DNA of 64,000 bases, taken from NCBI RefSeq assembly GCF_014805625.2, contig NW_023998414.1, positions 20,093,406 to 20,157,405 of the forward strand, read 5' to 3'. The notes beneath the pieces are model-generated. The model made no database searches. It was not told the origin of the DNA and saw only the letters and a program-made list of their open reading frames with translations. This document shows, piece after piece, positions 1 through 12,872 of the stretch (its first letter is position 1; each line of letters starts with the position of its first letter). Source of the stretch: Glossina fuscipes. Its lineage: Eukaryota; Arthropoda; Insecta; Diptera; Glossinidae. Both the position numbers and the translations under genes were made by a program.

Positions 1-947
1 TAAGCTCTTGCGAGTGGTAATGCGAATAAAATCATTAAATTTTATTTTGGGATAAGTTTGGCTATGTTATCACTAAGGATTTTTCTATACGGAGATTACT
101 CCCGTTTCCGAACAAAGAAATCAACCAAAAAAAAACTGTATAAGGAGTTTATGTTGATTTTTTTGCAACTTGAGAGCACCGAGAGCAACGACAATAATCA
201 CAGTGACATGATATAGATGAAGAAAGATGTGCAGGAGAGTAGGCGAAGAAAGGAAAGCAGGAAGCGAAGCGTAAGAGATATACGTAAAGAGGGAGGAACG
301 CACGTATGGAGAAACTGGTGTCAGGAAAGTGGATTAGATGGGAGGAAAAACGTAAAGCCCAAGGGAAAGTTGAAAGGACGAGGAAGTGTATGGAAGAAAT
401 ATATTCAAGTAGTGGGAAAAAGCGACAGGCAGACGAGGCAAAAAAACATATTGAGAAGAAGAGAGTAGGGATAGAAGTGTGGCGAGTAAGAGCTTACACA
501 GGCTTGGGTTTTTTTCTTCTTTCTAAGATTGACCAAGGGATTGAAGCAATTGGTATACCTTCACGCATAAATGGCGGGCACAAAAAAAAAAAAACAACAA
601 CAACATAACGCACTAACATGCAGCGGAAATAATGTATTAATCCAGTTGAGGCCATATTTTTATTGTTATTGCCTGTTGTTTCTCTGTTTAAAACTATACA
701 GAGTTTAGTTGTGTGCACACATTTTGTTTGCACAAATTGTAATAATACTAGCAACTACGCTAGTTCCTGTTCCTTGCACACATACTTCGGCATGTTCATC
801 GCCTATCTCCTTCTCTTTAACCTTTTTCACTTAATATTCTGTAGCAAATGAGTTGTGTTTTGTAGCAGACACAGGCACACGTACAAACATGAAACCTTGT
901 AGAGAAAGTTTAATATAACTTTCCCTATCGTCTCCCCCTCATAGAAG

Positions 948-978
948 AAAAAAAAAAAAATATATATATATATATATA
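948..978. repeat. poly-A / (TA)n microsatellite
   Basis: A run of A at 948-960 passes directly into nine TA units. A simple sequence repeat of the kind that recurs throughout the window. Confidence 0.95.
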
Positions 979-1243
979 AAAACAAAAAAAAACAAAAACA
1001 AATGGAAAATTTTACTACTAAAGTATTTTGACTTTATGCAATGTAAACCCCTTTGTATCACACAAAAACAAAAACATGCATACATGCTCTTTTATTTTAT
1101 ATGCTTGTGTATGTTATTTGTTTAGTTCATATTAAATTGTCAGTATGCATGCAATCTTTTTATTCTCAACAACTGCTCTAGCACGTCTCTGGCTTACTCT
1201 TCCCTGCTTAACTCTATAATAAAAACGGAAGAAATGTGGCTTT

Positions 1244-1249
<6 letters not shown>

Positions 1250-1278
<29 letters not shown>
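1250..1278. repeat. (TA)n microsatellite
   Basis: About 14 uninterrupted TA units. Short Tyr/Ile-rich open frames that start here are products of the repeat. Confidence 0.95.
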
Positions 1279-1281
<3 letters not shown>

Positions 1282-2559
1282 TATGGTTTCATTTTGGGAT
1301 TTTCAAGTTTCATATAAGGAAAGGAACACATGCGAAGAGAAAAAGAGATTATCGGTTTATGTGTTTGTGCGTATGTTTTTACCAGTCCCCAAATACTCTT
1401 ATCTCGTTATTAATAATTTAAAATTATTTGACTGTATTTTCTGTTCTTATACTTTTTGTCGATACGGACTAAGTTAGTGCAACAATAGTTGCTTATACTC
1501 AATCAATGATGTTAAGAGCATAAAAAAAAATATGTACATAGTAAAATGATATTAAATGCATTTTTTTAAAAACTCTATAATAATGTACTTTAACTGCTTA
1601 AATAGATTATCTAAACACACATTGCGCTAAATATATATCGTCGCCAGTCAAACATAATCAATTATTAGAATAGAATTTTAAAGGATTTAAACTTATAAAT
1701 GAATATATTCAGTATATTCACTATTGCACTTTACAACGACCACAAAAAGATACCTGAGTACCAGGCTGAACAATTCTATATATGAGCGTCCTTCCGTCCT
1801 TGTACAAAGTTCTGTAATTTTGTAAAAGAAACTATGTTTACTCCACAATCGTTCAACAGAGACAGACAGAAACAGACAACTCCATCGGGTTCGTCAAGGA
1901 TCTAGGCGCGAGATGTGGATTAAGTCATATTATGTAACCATCCATTGAAAGCACTTTACTCAACACATTCAGTTAAAGTCTTCTTTACCCCCTCCCACGG
2001 ATCTAATTGTCACAAGGCTTGAGTTGACGAAATAAACCCTCCCTTTCACTTTTCAGTGAAAACGCTATCACCTGATTAGTAAGAAATGGAACGGTTAGTC
2101 TATTTCAAAAGCAAGCCAAAACATAACAGAGGAAGTTTTTTGTGAATAGCTTGACTCCCTTGAGTTATTTGTACGAAAAAAAACTGTTATAGATCCTTCC
2201 ATAGCCGAACCGTTCTTTCATCAGAACAACACAAGATTGCCCCCCGGAAAATCATGACAGTCAACCTCCGATACTTTGTCTCTTAATGCAACCTAAATAT
2301 CAGAAATAACTTTTGTAAAAATTATTTGTCTTCTTCGAAAGCACAAAATATGGAACCAGCATATATCCATATGTATATCTATATGGCAGCACACTGCCAA
2401 CTAGTGACCCTGCATGGGGCCTCGCTATAGAATGCTAAGTCCTCTGTTCTCGCTTGAAATTAGGAGTTCGAATGTCGCCTTCGCGAGGCTATACCATAAA
2501 GCATGTCATGTGTAAAACACAAGGGCATTTCTCCGATCTCACCGTACCCGTGAGCATGA

Positions 2560-3420
2560 TCGCTAGCACGTTACATGGCGTGATTTCTACTTCCAAACAT
2601 CCAATCATTTTCCCGTAAACCTCTTAATATGCTCCGCGAATGCTAAAACTGCACTCCAAGATATCTCATCTTGGAACCGAATTCGATGCGGTGCCTATCA
2701 ACATCTATTTTTTGCACTTCGAACACTCTTCGATCCTCTATCAATATGGCTTCACTTTTTCCCACAGAAAGCTTTACTTTGGAGTTAGGTAGCCACCTAT
2801 TTATTCGGCTTAACCTTTCGTTTGGTGCAATTTGTATTAGCGAACTCAACGTTTGCTATACAATCAGAGCAATATCCTCCACATAACCTACCCATTTCGC
2901 TTCTCTTGTAGCCTCACGTTTGAACAGGCCGCGTTACCTGAGATTCCGCAGGAAGGGATCTAGAATGGAGACGTGTGATACCCCTACTGTACTTTTGTGT
3001 TCTCTCATGCCGTCGCCTGTATTTTACAGTAAATTTTTATTATGCAATTAGGTATCTACAGTTTTTACGTAATAGGGAGAACCAATTGTGCAATGAAAGT
3101 TTCCATAATGATTTCGCAGTCAATCGCGCTGAAGACGTTTTTGCTGACCAATGTAATGACAGTACAGAGTCGTTCTGCGTCTTTGGCTTCTCGCGCCGCA
3201 GTGAGCACTTCCTCGGAAACCTGAAAAATGGGTCATCGTTTGAGAAATTAAAACTGGAGCTTAGAAAAACCGTCTCGACTCTTCCAGCTTTTTTTTGAAA
3301 CCCTCTAGCAATAATCTTTTTATGAGGTCGCCTATGTTGTCCAGAAGATAGTTAGGTCAATAAGAAGACGGGTTAACGAGTGACTTGCCGGGCTCTTATG
3401 ACAACACCATAAGCTTGTCT
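2560..3420 (-). mobile_element. R1-like non-LTR retrotransposon remnant (reverse transcriptase part)
   Basis: The minus strand carries decayed reverse transcriptase. At 2643-2849 an open segment contains WLPNSKVKLSVGKSEAIL followed by a stretch ending KMRYLGVQF; this is the region just after the YADD box in R1-clade LINEs. Just upstream (about 2855-2890) is VGYVEDIALIV, a degraded equivalent of the YADD motif. Near 3100-3210 a segment reads like CTVITLVSKNVFSAID, matching the motif A region (ITLDVKNAFNSA in R1 relatives). Stops and frameshifts separate the pieces, and the GVPQGS box is unrecognisable. The ends are approximate; neither a 5' end nor a poly-A or simple-repeat tail could be defined. 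It is a dead fragment. The clade call rests on remembered motif similarity. Confidence 0.65.
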
Positions 3421-4298
3421 TTCCCACAGTGTTTGAAAGGTGCCAAATATAAGACACATATTGTACGTATCATGGAGTAAATCCGACCAAATGCTTCTAA
3501 CTAAGTATAATATCTTGTTTGGTATCCCGTCATGTCTCGCTGCTTTCTTCATTTTGAAACTTACACATGCTAGCTGACCTTCTTGCGCTGCGATCTATAT
3601 CTGTATGCATTTCCATTTATATTATATATGCTATATACCGGAACGACCTATGAAATTCTCTTTTAGGAAGCAATCATTTTTAAAAAATACATTACATTAT
3701 GAGTAATGATATTTAATGCAAATTTCTTTAAATTAATTTCAACAGTGCTTTTTAAAGAAACACTACATTATTGAGCTTCCTTTCTGCTTATCAACTAGAC
3801 GGACTTGAAGACATCCGAGATTTACATTTACGTTATGAACATCACACGCGCGCACACAGAGTTTTTACAATAAATAAAAATCTTCACCAGAAAACTTATT
3901 AATTTTTACTTTACCTTATTTTCTTAATTGTAACTCTTTTTTAACGTGAACAACGCAAAAACAAACTTGACAAGATAGCCCATCAAAAAAAAGGTAAACT
4001 TGATTGTTATAAAAATATGTTCATTAAATTAGTTGCTTTGTTTTGCATTCTTGCACTCGAGTTATGCAAAATCGCGGATAATGCTACTATTGTAGCCTCC
4101 TCCTATTCTCCTATCGGGCTTAAAAGTAATCAATTAATAAAATACCTTTGACCTCAGCTACAAAAAAATGTTATTACAATGTTCGTTGACGATCATGAAA
4201 ATCTCTGTTGTGTTAGAATTTCAAATTGCTAACTAACTAACAAATCAACACAAAAATGCATCGATATTTGATTGAAAATGATGCAAGTGCTGTTGGCA

Positions 4299-4301
<3 letters not shown>

Positions 4302-4343
<42 letters not shown>
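4302..4343. repeat. (TC)n microsatellite
   Basis: Twenty-one uninterrupted TC units; on the minus strand this gives an Arg-Glu repeat frame that is not a gene. Confidence 0.97.
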
Positions 4344-4345
<2 letters not shown>

Positions 4346-4691
4346 CTCTAATGGTTTGTTGAGTTGAATTGAAGAAAGAGATTTTTCACATATATAATTT
4401 ATAAAATAACGTTTGTCGTGTACACGAAAGCCAGTTAAGCACAAATCCGTAGCCTTAGCGACAATTAATCGACAGTTTTCCAAAATTAAATTATAAATTT
4501 AATCTAAAGTGGTCGCAATTCCTTGCGCTCCTGGACATAAATTATCACTAATATCTGCAGGATTTTGAAATCAATTATCACGGATTATGTAAAGTTATAT
4601 CGTCCTACAGCTAATTCTCAATTTTCATAACTTGTGAAAATTATGTACAACACATATACACATATAATATGACTGAATCAACTCATCGAGT

Positions 4692-4745
4692 GAAAGAGAG
4701 AGAGAGAGAGAAAGAGAGAGAAAGAGAGAGAAAGAAAGTGAGAGA
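4692..4745. repeat. (GA)n interrupted microsatellite
   Basis: GA units interrupted by AAAG steps, giving an imperfect purine tract of about 54 bases. Confidence 0.93.
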
Positions 4746-5463
4746 ATAATACCTCACAAAATATAAAATAATTCGTTTCGCTTAATTAGAAATGTCATCA
4801 ATTGTTGCATGTTCATAAGTGTGATGTAGTAGAAATTTTAAAGTTATTAACACATTAGCGTCGAATGATGCATTTTGAAAAACAACAAAAATATATGTAA
4901 ATAGGCTTAACAATTACAATTACAATAATGGGTCAGATATGAATGTTAATTTTTACTTTTCTTTTATTAATGAATGAAAATTTTTAAAAACTAATTCTCT
5001 TTTTTTTTTTTTTTTTTTTTTATTTATTGATTAAAACATGCCAATGCTCATAACAACATTTCATGTTCTAGAATTTCTTTTGTCAATTTTAATGTTGCTG
5101 GTACTGTTTTTACCGTTATTGTTTTTATTATTATTGTTGTTTTTAATGTAAAAATGGTTTTATAAAACAACTAATGATGCTGCCAACACACTGTCATGAC
5201 TGTCAAGAAAATGAGGTTAGGCTTTTGCCTGTATACCGTATACAGCATTACTTCTTCCACTTTATAGAAATAGCAGCTTCTTTGTTTAACATTATATGAG
5301 TAGACAGTAGATACGCATACATATGTTTATATATATTATATATATATATGTAGTTTTGCTCGAGTGTGTTTATTATGTGCGAGAAAAGAAAAAAAAATTG
5401 AGTCTAAAGCGCCTCGAGTCTGTTATTATGTGTTAAGTTTGTGTAAAAAACATCAGCACTTCC

Positions 5464-5615
5464 ATATATACATATATATATATATATATACATATATATA
5501 ATATTTATATGTATATAAACATATATATTCCTATACAAATATATATATATATATATATATATATGATGACAACTGCGTCTTACTTATGGCCTCGTCTCAC
5601 ATATATATATATATA
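5464..5615. repeat. compound TA / CATA microsatellite region
   Basis: Several TA tracts separated by short CATA, TTTA and unique interruptions. A frame through it (about 5509-5754) translates as Ile-Tyr repeats followed by hydrophobic residues, a composition effect. Confidence 0.9.
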
Positions 5616-6511
5616 TATTTTATTTTACTTTTTGCTCGGGTTGCTTATTAACACAATTGTTCCTGTTTTTGTTGTTGCCATTGTTGTTGCTATTATTCTT
5701 GTTGCCATCTTAAAGCAGTTATGCGTGCGTATCTATATGTGGAGTAACAAATGAAACATTTACTTTACCTTCGTTGTTGCTGTTATTGTTTCACTTTTGT
5801 TTTTATAAAATGGGGGACATGATATCTCTTGGGGTAAATATATGTGCGCATTCACATATCAAATTGTGCTGATAGATATACCGCGGGGAATTTTATATTG
5901 CACGTCATAGCATTTCCCCGCAACGGTTGACGTTCTTCTATAGTCACCACTCGGAGATTATAACTAAGCTAGATTCATCAATCCGTTTGTAACATTTGAA
6001 AGAGAGCACGTTGACTCATTTAGCGAGCTGGCCACGTGTCTCCATTAATTTATTAAAAATTCAAATTTGATTCAAATGTTGCGTCTAAATTATTGCCAAA
6101 ATTTGTAATAAAAAAAAAAGCATTGCGCAACGCTTGCATAAAACATATTTGAACATCTCTAAAGACGATGGAGTGCTAGGCTAAATTCGAAATTATTATT
6201 AAATTAAATTAAATGTCCAAAAATTTCGTCTTCCAATTCCAAATACAAATCCCAGTCAAGATCATAACTGAAATTTGATTGAGACATTTGTCGGTATGGC
6301 ATTCGCGTTATTCAATTTTCGATACGCAATCAATCGTCCTGAAATCGTTCGAGACGTTAACTGAAAAACCTGATATATTAACTTAAGTTAGTTAAGAAAA
6401 TAGTAAAAAAAAAAGGCTACGGGAGTGAGCCTAATATGTTACCAATCGCATTTGGGAGATTAAAAAAACAAACAACCAACTAAATATGATGCATTTCTTC
6501 ATTATTAAAGC

Positions 6512-6539
<28 letters not shown>
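6512..6539. repeat. (AT)n microsatellite
   Basis: Fourteen AT units in AT-rich surroundings. Confidence 0.95.
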
Positions 6540-6543
<4 letters not shown>

Positions 6544-7156
6544 CATGCCTCAGATTCGTTATATTGTGATTGTATTCACAAATTTTTTATTTTTTCTTTG
6601 TTTTTTGTTGTTTTCTTTTTTCTACTTCTTTTACTCATTTCTTTTAGGAATTCATTAATATAATGAAACGTGAATACTTGAATCACATTTACCATCTTCC
6701 ATATGTAATCTTCTTTCCTCTCTATATATGTACATATGCCTTATCCTACTATCCGCTCAGTATAGTATAGTATCAAAGAACGTACTACAGAAGAGGAGAA
6801 ATAACAAAAGCGACTACTCGTATTGTGGTATCTTTTATTAAAATTGTATAGAATAATTTCGATTTAATTTGTTCGGTAACGGCGTTTGTGCAGCTTTATT
6901 ATCTCAGCAAAACCGCATGTCAACCGCCTCATCCTCTCTAGTATATTATCAATGTAGTCTTTTCTTTTACCTTAGTTTTCAATTTTCTAACGTTGCACCT
7001 TCTCGGATCGTTACTCTTGCAACTGCTGCTGATTTTGCAGTTCAATTAATTAAATTAATTAACAATTTGTTCTTTTCTACCTGGCATACGCTGCTACACG
7101 CACATACAAATCGATAAACTCGACTACTTGCACGTCATATAAACACGAATGCGTTA

Positions 7157-7160
<4 letters not shown>

Positions 7161-7188
<28 letters not shown>
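7161..7188. repeat. (TA)n microsatellite
   Basis: Fourteen TA units, followed by GAAAGATAGGCAGGCATA. Confidence 0.95.
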
Positions 7189-7191
<3 letters not shown>

Positions 7192-7429
7192 AGATAGGCA
7201 GGCATACAAACCTAGACAGAAACCGCAAAGATACAAGACGAGCGAGAAAAGTATTTACGCTTTAGTTCGAATTTTGAGTACCTATCATAAGTCTTCAATG
7301 CATTTTTCTTTTGAAATATGCTGCGAATCGGCAAAATAAGATGAACAAATACACAATGTTTCTTACAATGTCCGAATAATTTCCCACAGAATGTTGTTGT
7401 TCTATTCTTCTATTCGAAAAAATCGGTCA

Positions 7430-8300
7430 ATTGCTTCAATGGTTTTGCTCCTACCTCCGTGCTCTCATAACGATTCAACTATGTTGAGGTATGGCGATTA
7501 GATTGGCCTGGGAAGATGTTTGATGATCTTCTGATGCCACTCAAATTAAGACTAAGCCTTTTCGACTATGCGTATGGACGCATCATCATCACCTTGCAAT
7601 GTGGCGATAGTCAGAGCATCAAAATGCCGGCTGCAGTAAGAACTTCATTTTCCAGGATGTGAAAATATTTATCCCATCTGAATACCACTTCGCAGACGCT
7701 CAAATCGTAACGGTCCCTCTCCCACATCTGATTGTAGTAAGCAGGCAAACTTGTAAACCCGGCCGTTTGTGCCCAATAATATAAGCAATAACTCTTCGGG
7801 TCACACCACATTCTTCGAACCGTAAAGTATCCAGGATTTGTGATCGTAGTACCATTTCTTCCATAGCTTACCGTTAGCTTCCATTGGATTTTATGTGTGT
7901 GTGGATCTCCCACCATAATACTTTTGTCGAGACAGTTTTACTCAAGTGAGTGGTGAGTTCTGCTGTCACTTCTGCCGTGATGGTTTTATGCTGTCTGCCA
8001 ACAATATTTTTTAGTGTTCGTCGATCTCTCTCAGTTAACTTTGGGATTCATCCACTATTCCTCTTCGCCGATGATGTTTTACAGTTGTTTGTGTACACTT
8101 TCATTCGCGTGGATATTGTTGCTCTTGAAACGTTAAACAGTTCACCTATTCAGATACTCCTTCTAATTAAGTGCCAACTATCTGGTCGTCTTCGAAGTCT
8201 AATAGATCACACATGTCACCGATCGCTTGCTTTAACCGTCACGGAATATAATACAGCGTTTAGTAGGCTGATATATAATCTACAAAACTTGACACGTAAA
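7430..8300 (-). mobile_element. Degenerate Tc1-type DNA transposon (transposase pseudogene)
   Basis: On the minus strand, pieces of a Tc1 transposase appear in the right order. Near 7940-8046 the frame reads KLTERDRRTLKNIVGRQ then TITAEVTAELT, matching the second helix-turn-helix of the paired-like DNA-binding domain. Around 7650-7685 there is WDKYFHILENEV, corresponding to the Tc1 motif that follows the GGGSxMVWG box (NAEKYIDILENNL in relatives). Around 7480-7520 the string LPRPI then SPYLNIVESL corresponds to the WPxxSPDLNPIE motif containing the second catalytic Asp; here the DLN aspartate is replaced by Tyr. Several frameshifts and stops separate the segments, and the first catalytic Asp region is missing. 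A 101-codon open segment at 7611-7916 is a fragment of this pseudogene, and the plus-strand ORF at 7950-8342 is its antisense. Terminal inverted repeats were not located, so the ends are approximate. Confidence 0.75.
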
Positions 8301-9836
8301 CTGTGCAATGCACAGAAACAGCAACAGGATAGTACTATATAGCATAGTGTTCATATTGTTTTGTCAGTTTGTCGTAATAATCACATCTTTCATCATCCAA
8401 TGAAAAACTTGTTACTTTACCTGTTCTATTTAAGTTGAACCGCGTTACAACGACCTGCAATTAGATATCATTTTTATTATTAGCAAAAGAGCCAGAGAGA
8501 GATAGGGAATGGTATAGATGACACTATACTTAGAGACTCTAAAGTGTGCTCCTATGTACTTCCGTAAGTCCTATTTGAAGGTAAGGGCAAACTACTTGCT
8601 TCATCTCTTACTTTTTACCGCAATGTGCTAATGGAGGTTCGGCATTTGCCGTGAAAGTAGCGCTAAAACCAAGATCTTAAGCCATATGTGCATCAGTGAT
8701 CTTCTCAAAGAAGCCTTGGAAACAGACATCGATCCCAATTCCATTGTAGTAAGCGTAACGGGGAAAAATGTTAACTCAACTACAAAAATGTTAAAAATCT
8801 CAAATATTCGATTTACTGGGAACGTAGAGGTATTTGCATGGAAATGTTTCCGGTTATCCGGCTGATAGCCCTTCTATCTAATACTCTTTTATCAAGGAGA
8901 TTGTTAGCAGAAAGACAATCTGCCATTTTGTATGTACACAAAAATTCACTTCACCGCATTGTATTCTCATCTAACTAAAGCCGTGTGCAAAGTCGCAGTA
9001 CCTTCAGATGTAGGAAAGAGCCCGAAATATTGTGAGTTTGCAAGCTTCTACGCTGACACGAACATAAGTTTGATAAAAGCTTAACAGTCGAGCCTAGATT
9101 CCCATGCGTATGATTCGACGCGAACTATTCTCAGTCACTTGACTTATAATATATTCCCTCGCCTCGCCGCCTGATAAACCAATACCAATATTGCCATTAC
9201 TTTTGTGATTAAAGACGCAGATGGATTAGAGTTACGGTCCCTCACAACCAAAAGCAATTACTAATTAATGTTATATGAAAAGAGAAAAAGAGAAAAAAAC
9301 CAAGCCACAAAATCAAAGTCAATAGATTTTAATTATTTCAATTTCGATAGTATAGGCCCCGAAGATAGATTCGAAGTTGATGAAATGATATTATCGATCG
9401 TCTATTTGAGTCAATTATTTCAATTTGTTATGGTATTTGCCAAGAAATCTACATAAGTATAGTTATGTGTATGGTTTCCTTATTCGTTACCGAAAATATT
9501 CGTGCCACTAAACCATTTATTATAGGAATAAATTTGGGTTTTCAACAACATTCTGTTTTATGCTATTATTGCTCTTATTGTTGTTTTGTTATTGTTGAAT
9601 TGTTATAAAAGTAGTTTTTCACTACGGGCCGTGATTACATGCGCGAAAGAGAGCTGAACCAGTGAATTCAAATTAATAATCGCAGCCATTATACGCTTAA
9701 ATGAGCGCTAGTTAATATGCGGATGTGTTCTGTTGTGTTAGGTTGTTAAGTACGATTGAGCAGGGTTGAATTGTGCTTATGTATATGTGCTTTTGTATGT
9801 ATGTGTGTATGTGTGAGTGTGTTTGTGTGTTTGCTT

Positions 9837-9841
<5 letters not shown>

Positions 9842-9886
<45 letters not shown>
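9842..9886. repeat. (TG)n microsatellite
   Basis: Twenty-two TG units preceded by degenerate TG/TATG steps from about 9780. The Cys-Val repeat frame across it is not a gene. Confidence 0.97.
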
Positions 9887-9889
<3 letters not shown>

Positions 9890-10558
9890 CTTATGTTAGT
9901 ATGTGATTTTTTTTTGTATGGACGGACAAAAAGTGAAAAACACTTGACCGCATTATATGGGCTGTAATAAAATCATAATATAATAAAACAAACAAATATT
10001 ATTTTAATGCCCTTTTTCTCTCTCTTCTTGCTTTGTATTAAATTCTATTGTTGCTATTGTTGGGTATTATTGTTGGCGTAATAAAATAAAGAAAACAAAA
10101 CGAAAAATAGAAAGGAGGGAAATTAGTTTGTATTTACGAGTAAAAGTTTTTCGATAACATTAATTACACTCACTGTGAGCACAGTGAACATTACAACACA
10201 AAAAGGCTTTAAAAGTTTGATTACACCACCTCTGGTGGCTAACTTTTACCATTTTACAACACAATCATTCATTCATTCACCTGCTGTGATTATAAACTTA
10301 TATAGACACACACAAACATATACACAAACACACATACATACATATATATATATATATATATGTATCTATATACTTACACCTTCGTGTACAGCCCGCTTGA
10401 TAATTTTATAAATGGTTTCTTTCGTTACGTTGTTTACAGCTCTACGAAAGGTAAAAGGAAAATTCAAAATGATTCATTTGCCTTTTAGGCATAAGGACAT
10501 TACGCCAACACCTTATTAGTGATTATTTGTCCTTTATGGTGTCATTGTCTCTGGCTAT

Positions 10559-10560
10559 TA

Positions 10561-10591
<31 letters not shown>

Positions 10592-10620
10592 TTTTATTTT
10601 TATTTTTATTTTTTTTTTTG
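10559..10620. repeat. (TA)n followed by poly-T
   Basis: TA units at about 10559-10582 run into T-rich sequence with isolated A residues. Confidence 0.92.
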
Positions 10621-11867
10621 CTTTTATTACGTATTTCTGTTTGGTTTTCGTTCCTTTCTTATCTGATTATTTATGGTTTCAAATTTGCAACAGTTGTTGT
10701 TTGTAAATTTATGTGTCGACCAAAAAGTTTAAACGCTTTTCATTTGTATTCATTTATCTGTTCAAGTGTCTGATAATTTTACGAAATTTTCTATTTATAT
10801 CATTTTTCAAGCCAACGAAACTTGCAGGCTTAACATGTATCAGTGAAAGGATACGTCCGTCAATTACCTTATATTTATCATGGTGGCTTTGTATTCTCGC
10901 TTTACTGCGTTCATTTCATTCCTCTTTATACATTATATAAACGACTCGATATTTTTGTTATTGCTATCGTTGCTGATAGTTGCTTACAATTTTTCAATGC
11001 TATTTGTTTGCAGGCGAACAATAAATTGTAAAAACTTTTATTCCGAATAATAGTAATTTTTCTCCACGTTATACCCATCTCCAATTTCCTTTATTGGTGA
11101 TTTAGTGATCATAATAAACAATACTTATTTCATTATAGACGCCCGGCGTCCTAACCTAAAAAATTTAAATCGTTTAAGCGAAACTTACATGTTCTCGATT
11201 ATCGCAGATATATAAACCGATTTATTTACGACTATATGGTCAGTTTAGATCACGCTTGCATAAGAAATTATAGAAAAAACATGCTTATCCTTGCTTTGAT
11301 CACTTCACGTGAATTGAGGGAAGAAATAATTGTCACTAACAAACAATAGGATCAATTAAGGCAGATGGATAGGCATGTCAAACGACTAATAACTAAAGAA
11401 AAAGTTGAATAAAAATGTAAATAAATTCAACTGACATAACTTTTCTGAAAATTAGTTGATTTTTTTTTTTTTGCGCATTAGTAACAGGGGGTTAAACATT
11501 ATAACCGTATAAGGCTGATTTTTGAAGACCCTATTTCACTTCATCTATGTAATATGAAAAAGAATAATTTGTGGCTTAATTATTTCATGCTTAATATTGT
11601 TGTTAAAAAACGTCATCACAAAATGCCAGCAGATGGTGCTAAAAATATACAATGGAAAATCAAGAAGGACATTATAGTTGGTCATGGCCGACTATTAGAT
11701 ACCTTACACGACTTCGCTTAATGCAGTCATGCACTCGTTTTAGTAATAATACACTAAAAGACATACTTTTCATGAAAGTCCGAATATTGTACATTGGGTA
11801 CATTGATGCGGTGATATTTAAAAAATTAACCCACATGCTCCAAATTCGGTTAGATTGATTTCTTGCG

Positions 11868-11995
11868 TCAAAGCACATTAGTGCACGAAATTTCATGAAA
11901 ATATCTCGAAAAATTTGCGAACTATAGTTTGAACACAAATTTACATGGGCAGACATCAGACGGACAAAAGCGGACAGATAGAAAGATAGTCTGCA
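11868..11995 (+). repeat. Dispersed repeat family, copy A
   Basis: Contains GCACGAAATTTCATGAAAAT, then a segment that includes CTATAGTTTGAACACAAAT, and ends in CAGACGGACAAAAGCGGACAG. The same ordered blocks occur, inverted, at 60715-60935. The family ends with a GACGGACA-rich tail, a common feature of dispersed repeats in flies. No coding capacity. Copies B to E are listed separately; this copy lacks the upstream GAAGTGGT block. Confidence 0.6.
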
Positions 11996-12834
11996 GAATC
12001 ATTTCCTAAATTGATCGGCATCATAAAAGGTGAACCTATCTTAAGTCTTTCTACATGTTACGTCTACACAGACTTAATATGCTCCGCCCCATACACCACA
12101 AGTAACGTAGAGTGTACATATATGTCAAGTCAGAGCTCGTAAGACTAGTGGTTTTCAACCAGTTTCGTCTTTGACACAGTTAAGTGTGATCTGTAAGTTG
12201 ATCACAAAAACGTACAGAGAAGCATCGGATGTATGGACGAATAGCTATGGTGATTCTGGAATCGATCGGTGTAACAAATGTGAGTCCATTTCAATTCCTT
12301 CTAGATCTTGCATATATGTACACAAATTAATAAACCCAATATCACCAAGGATGTAGGGTATATGAATGCGTAGTTCCTAATGAGGGCGGAAATTGAAATC
12401 TACTTTTAAGCAGCGGTCCTCCCCCATACCACTAGCAAAGTTGTGAAACTACTACGTACAATATTATAAACATTTGCTACATGCTTTGCATAAGAAAGAC
12501 AATAAACGTAAAGTATACGCTCAGTGGTCGGCGATTAGCGATCAAAATAAGCCAAATATTCTCATTGGTTAGTCAAAAGAAACGAATTTCAACAGTAAGG
12601 AAGTAGGTTGGGCTAAATGCTTATAACAGACTGAAGCCTGAACCGATAACCTGCGGCAAAACTTCCTACATATCAAATATCTATCATATTTCTTTCCATT
12701 CATTTCAAGTGACCATTACTCAGCACCTAATGTTGGCATCATAAAGTGAAGCCGAACACAACTTTGTATAATAAATTTACTTTTAATTTCATTTCGATGA
12801 GTTCTTGTCACCTTTCTCACACAATCCATAGATG

Positions 12835-12872
<38 letters not shown>

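Larger units (their letters stand above)
1..2560. other. AT-rich unique DNA with purine-rich block and microsatellites
   Basis: No gene is recognised. Positions about 210-480 are strikingly purine-rich (AG/GA/AGGA-rich) on the plus strand, so two overlapping frames stay open there and would encode Lys/Arg/Glu-rich peptides; this looks compositional rather than genic. A poly-A plus (TA)n run lies at 948-978 and a (TA)n tract at 1250-1278. Between 2400 and 2560 the sequence is less AT-rich and holds a short stretch resembling a pol III B box near 2468-2478 (GAGTTCGAATG), but I could not fold a convincing tRNA around it. Confidence 0.6.
3421..7429. other. AT-rich intergenic or intronic DNA with microsatellites
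   Basis: No gene or transposon recognised. Contents are two purine/pyrimidine dinucleotide tracts (4302-4343 and 4692-4745), a poly-T run (5000-5021), compound TA/CATA tracts (5464-5615), and TA tracts at 6512-6539 and 7161-7188. Trinucleotide-flavoured TTG/TTA runs occur around 5100-5150 and 5640-5710. The stretch 6000-6350 is less repetitive and could be unique conserved DNA, but nothing in it is diagnostic. Confidence 0.55.
8301..11860. other. AT-rich unique DNA with a long (GT)n tract
   Basis: No gene found. It contains a long GT microsatellite (9842-9886), TA tracts at about 10338-10360 and 10559-10582, the latter running into T-rich sequence to about 10620. A short palindrome CACTGTG-AG-CACAGTG lies near 10171-10186. 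The 8640-9180 part is less repetitive, but no frame resembles a known family. Confidence 0.55.

Noticed and set aside
217..608. Two overlapping Lys/Arg/Glu-rich open frames
   Set aside because: Caused by a purine-rich strand bias (AG-rich block); both frames stay open together and neither has a recognisable domain.
7950..8342. Plus-strand 130-codon open frame
   Set aside because: It lies antisense to the Tc1 transposase remnant, whose helix-turn-helix motifs are readable on the minus strand.
9773..9967. Cys/Val-rich open frame
   Set aside because: Translation of a (TG)n microsatellite.
12136..12540. hAT-type terminal repeat strings (TAGTGGTTTTCAACC; CAGTGGTCGGCGATT)
   Set aside because: The two strings lie in the same orientation, are not inverted with respect to each other, and no 8-bp target duplication was found.
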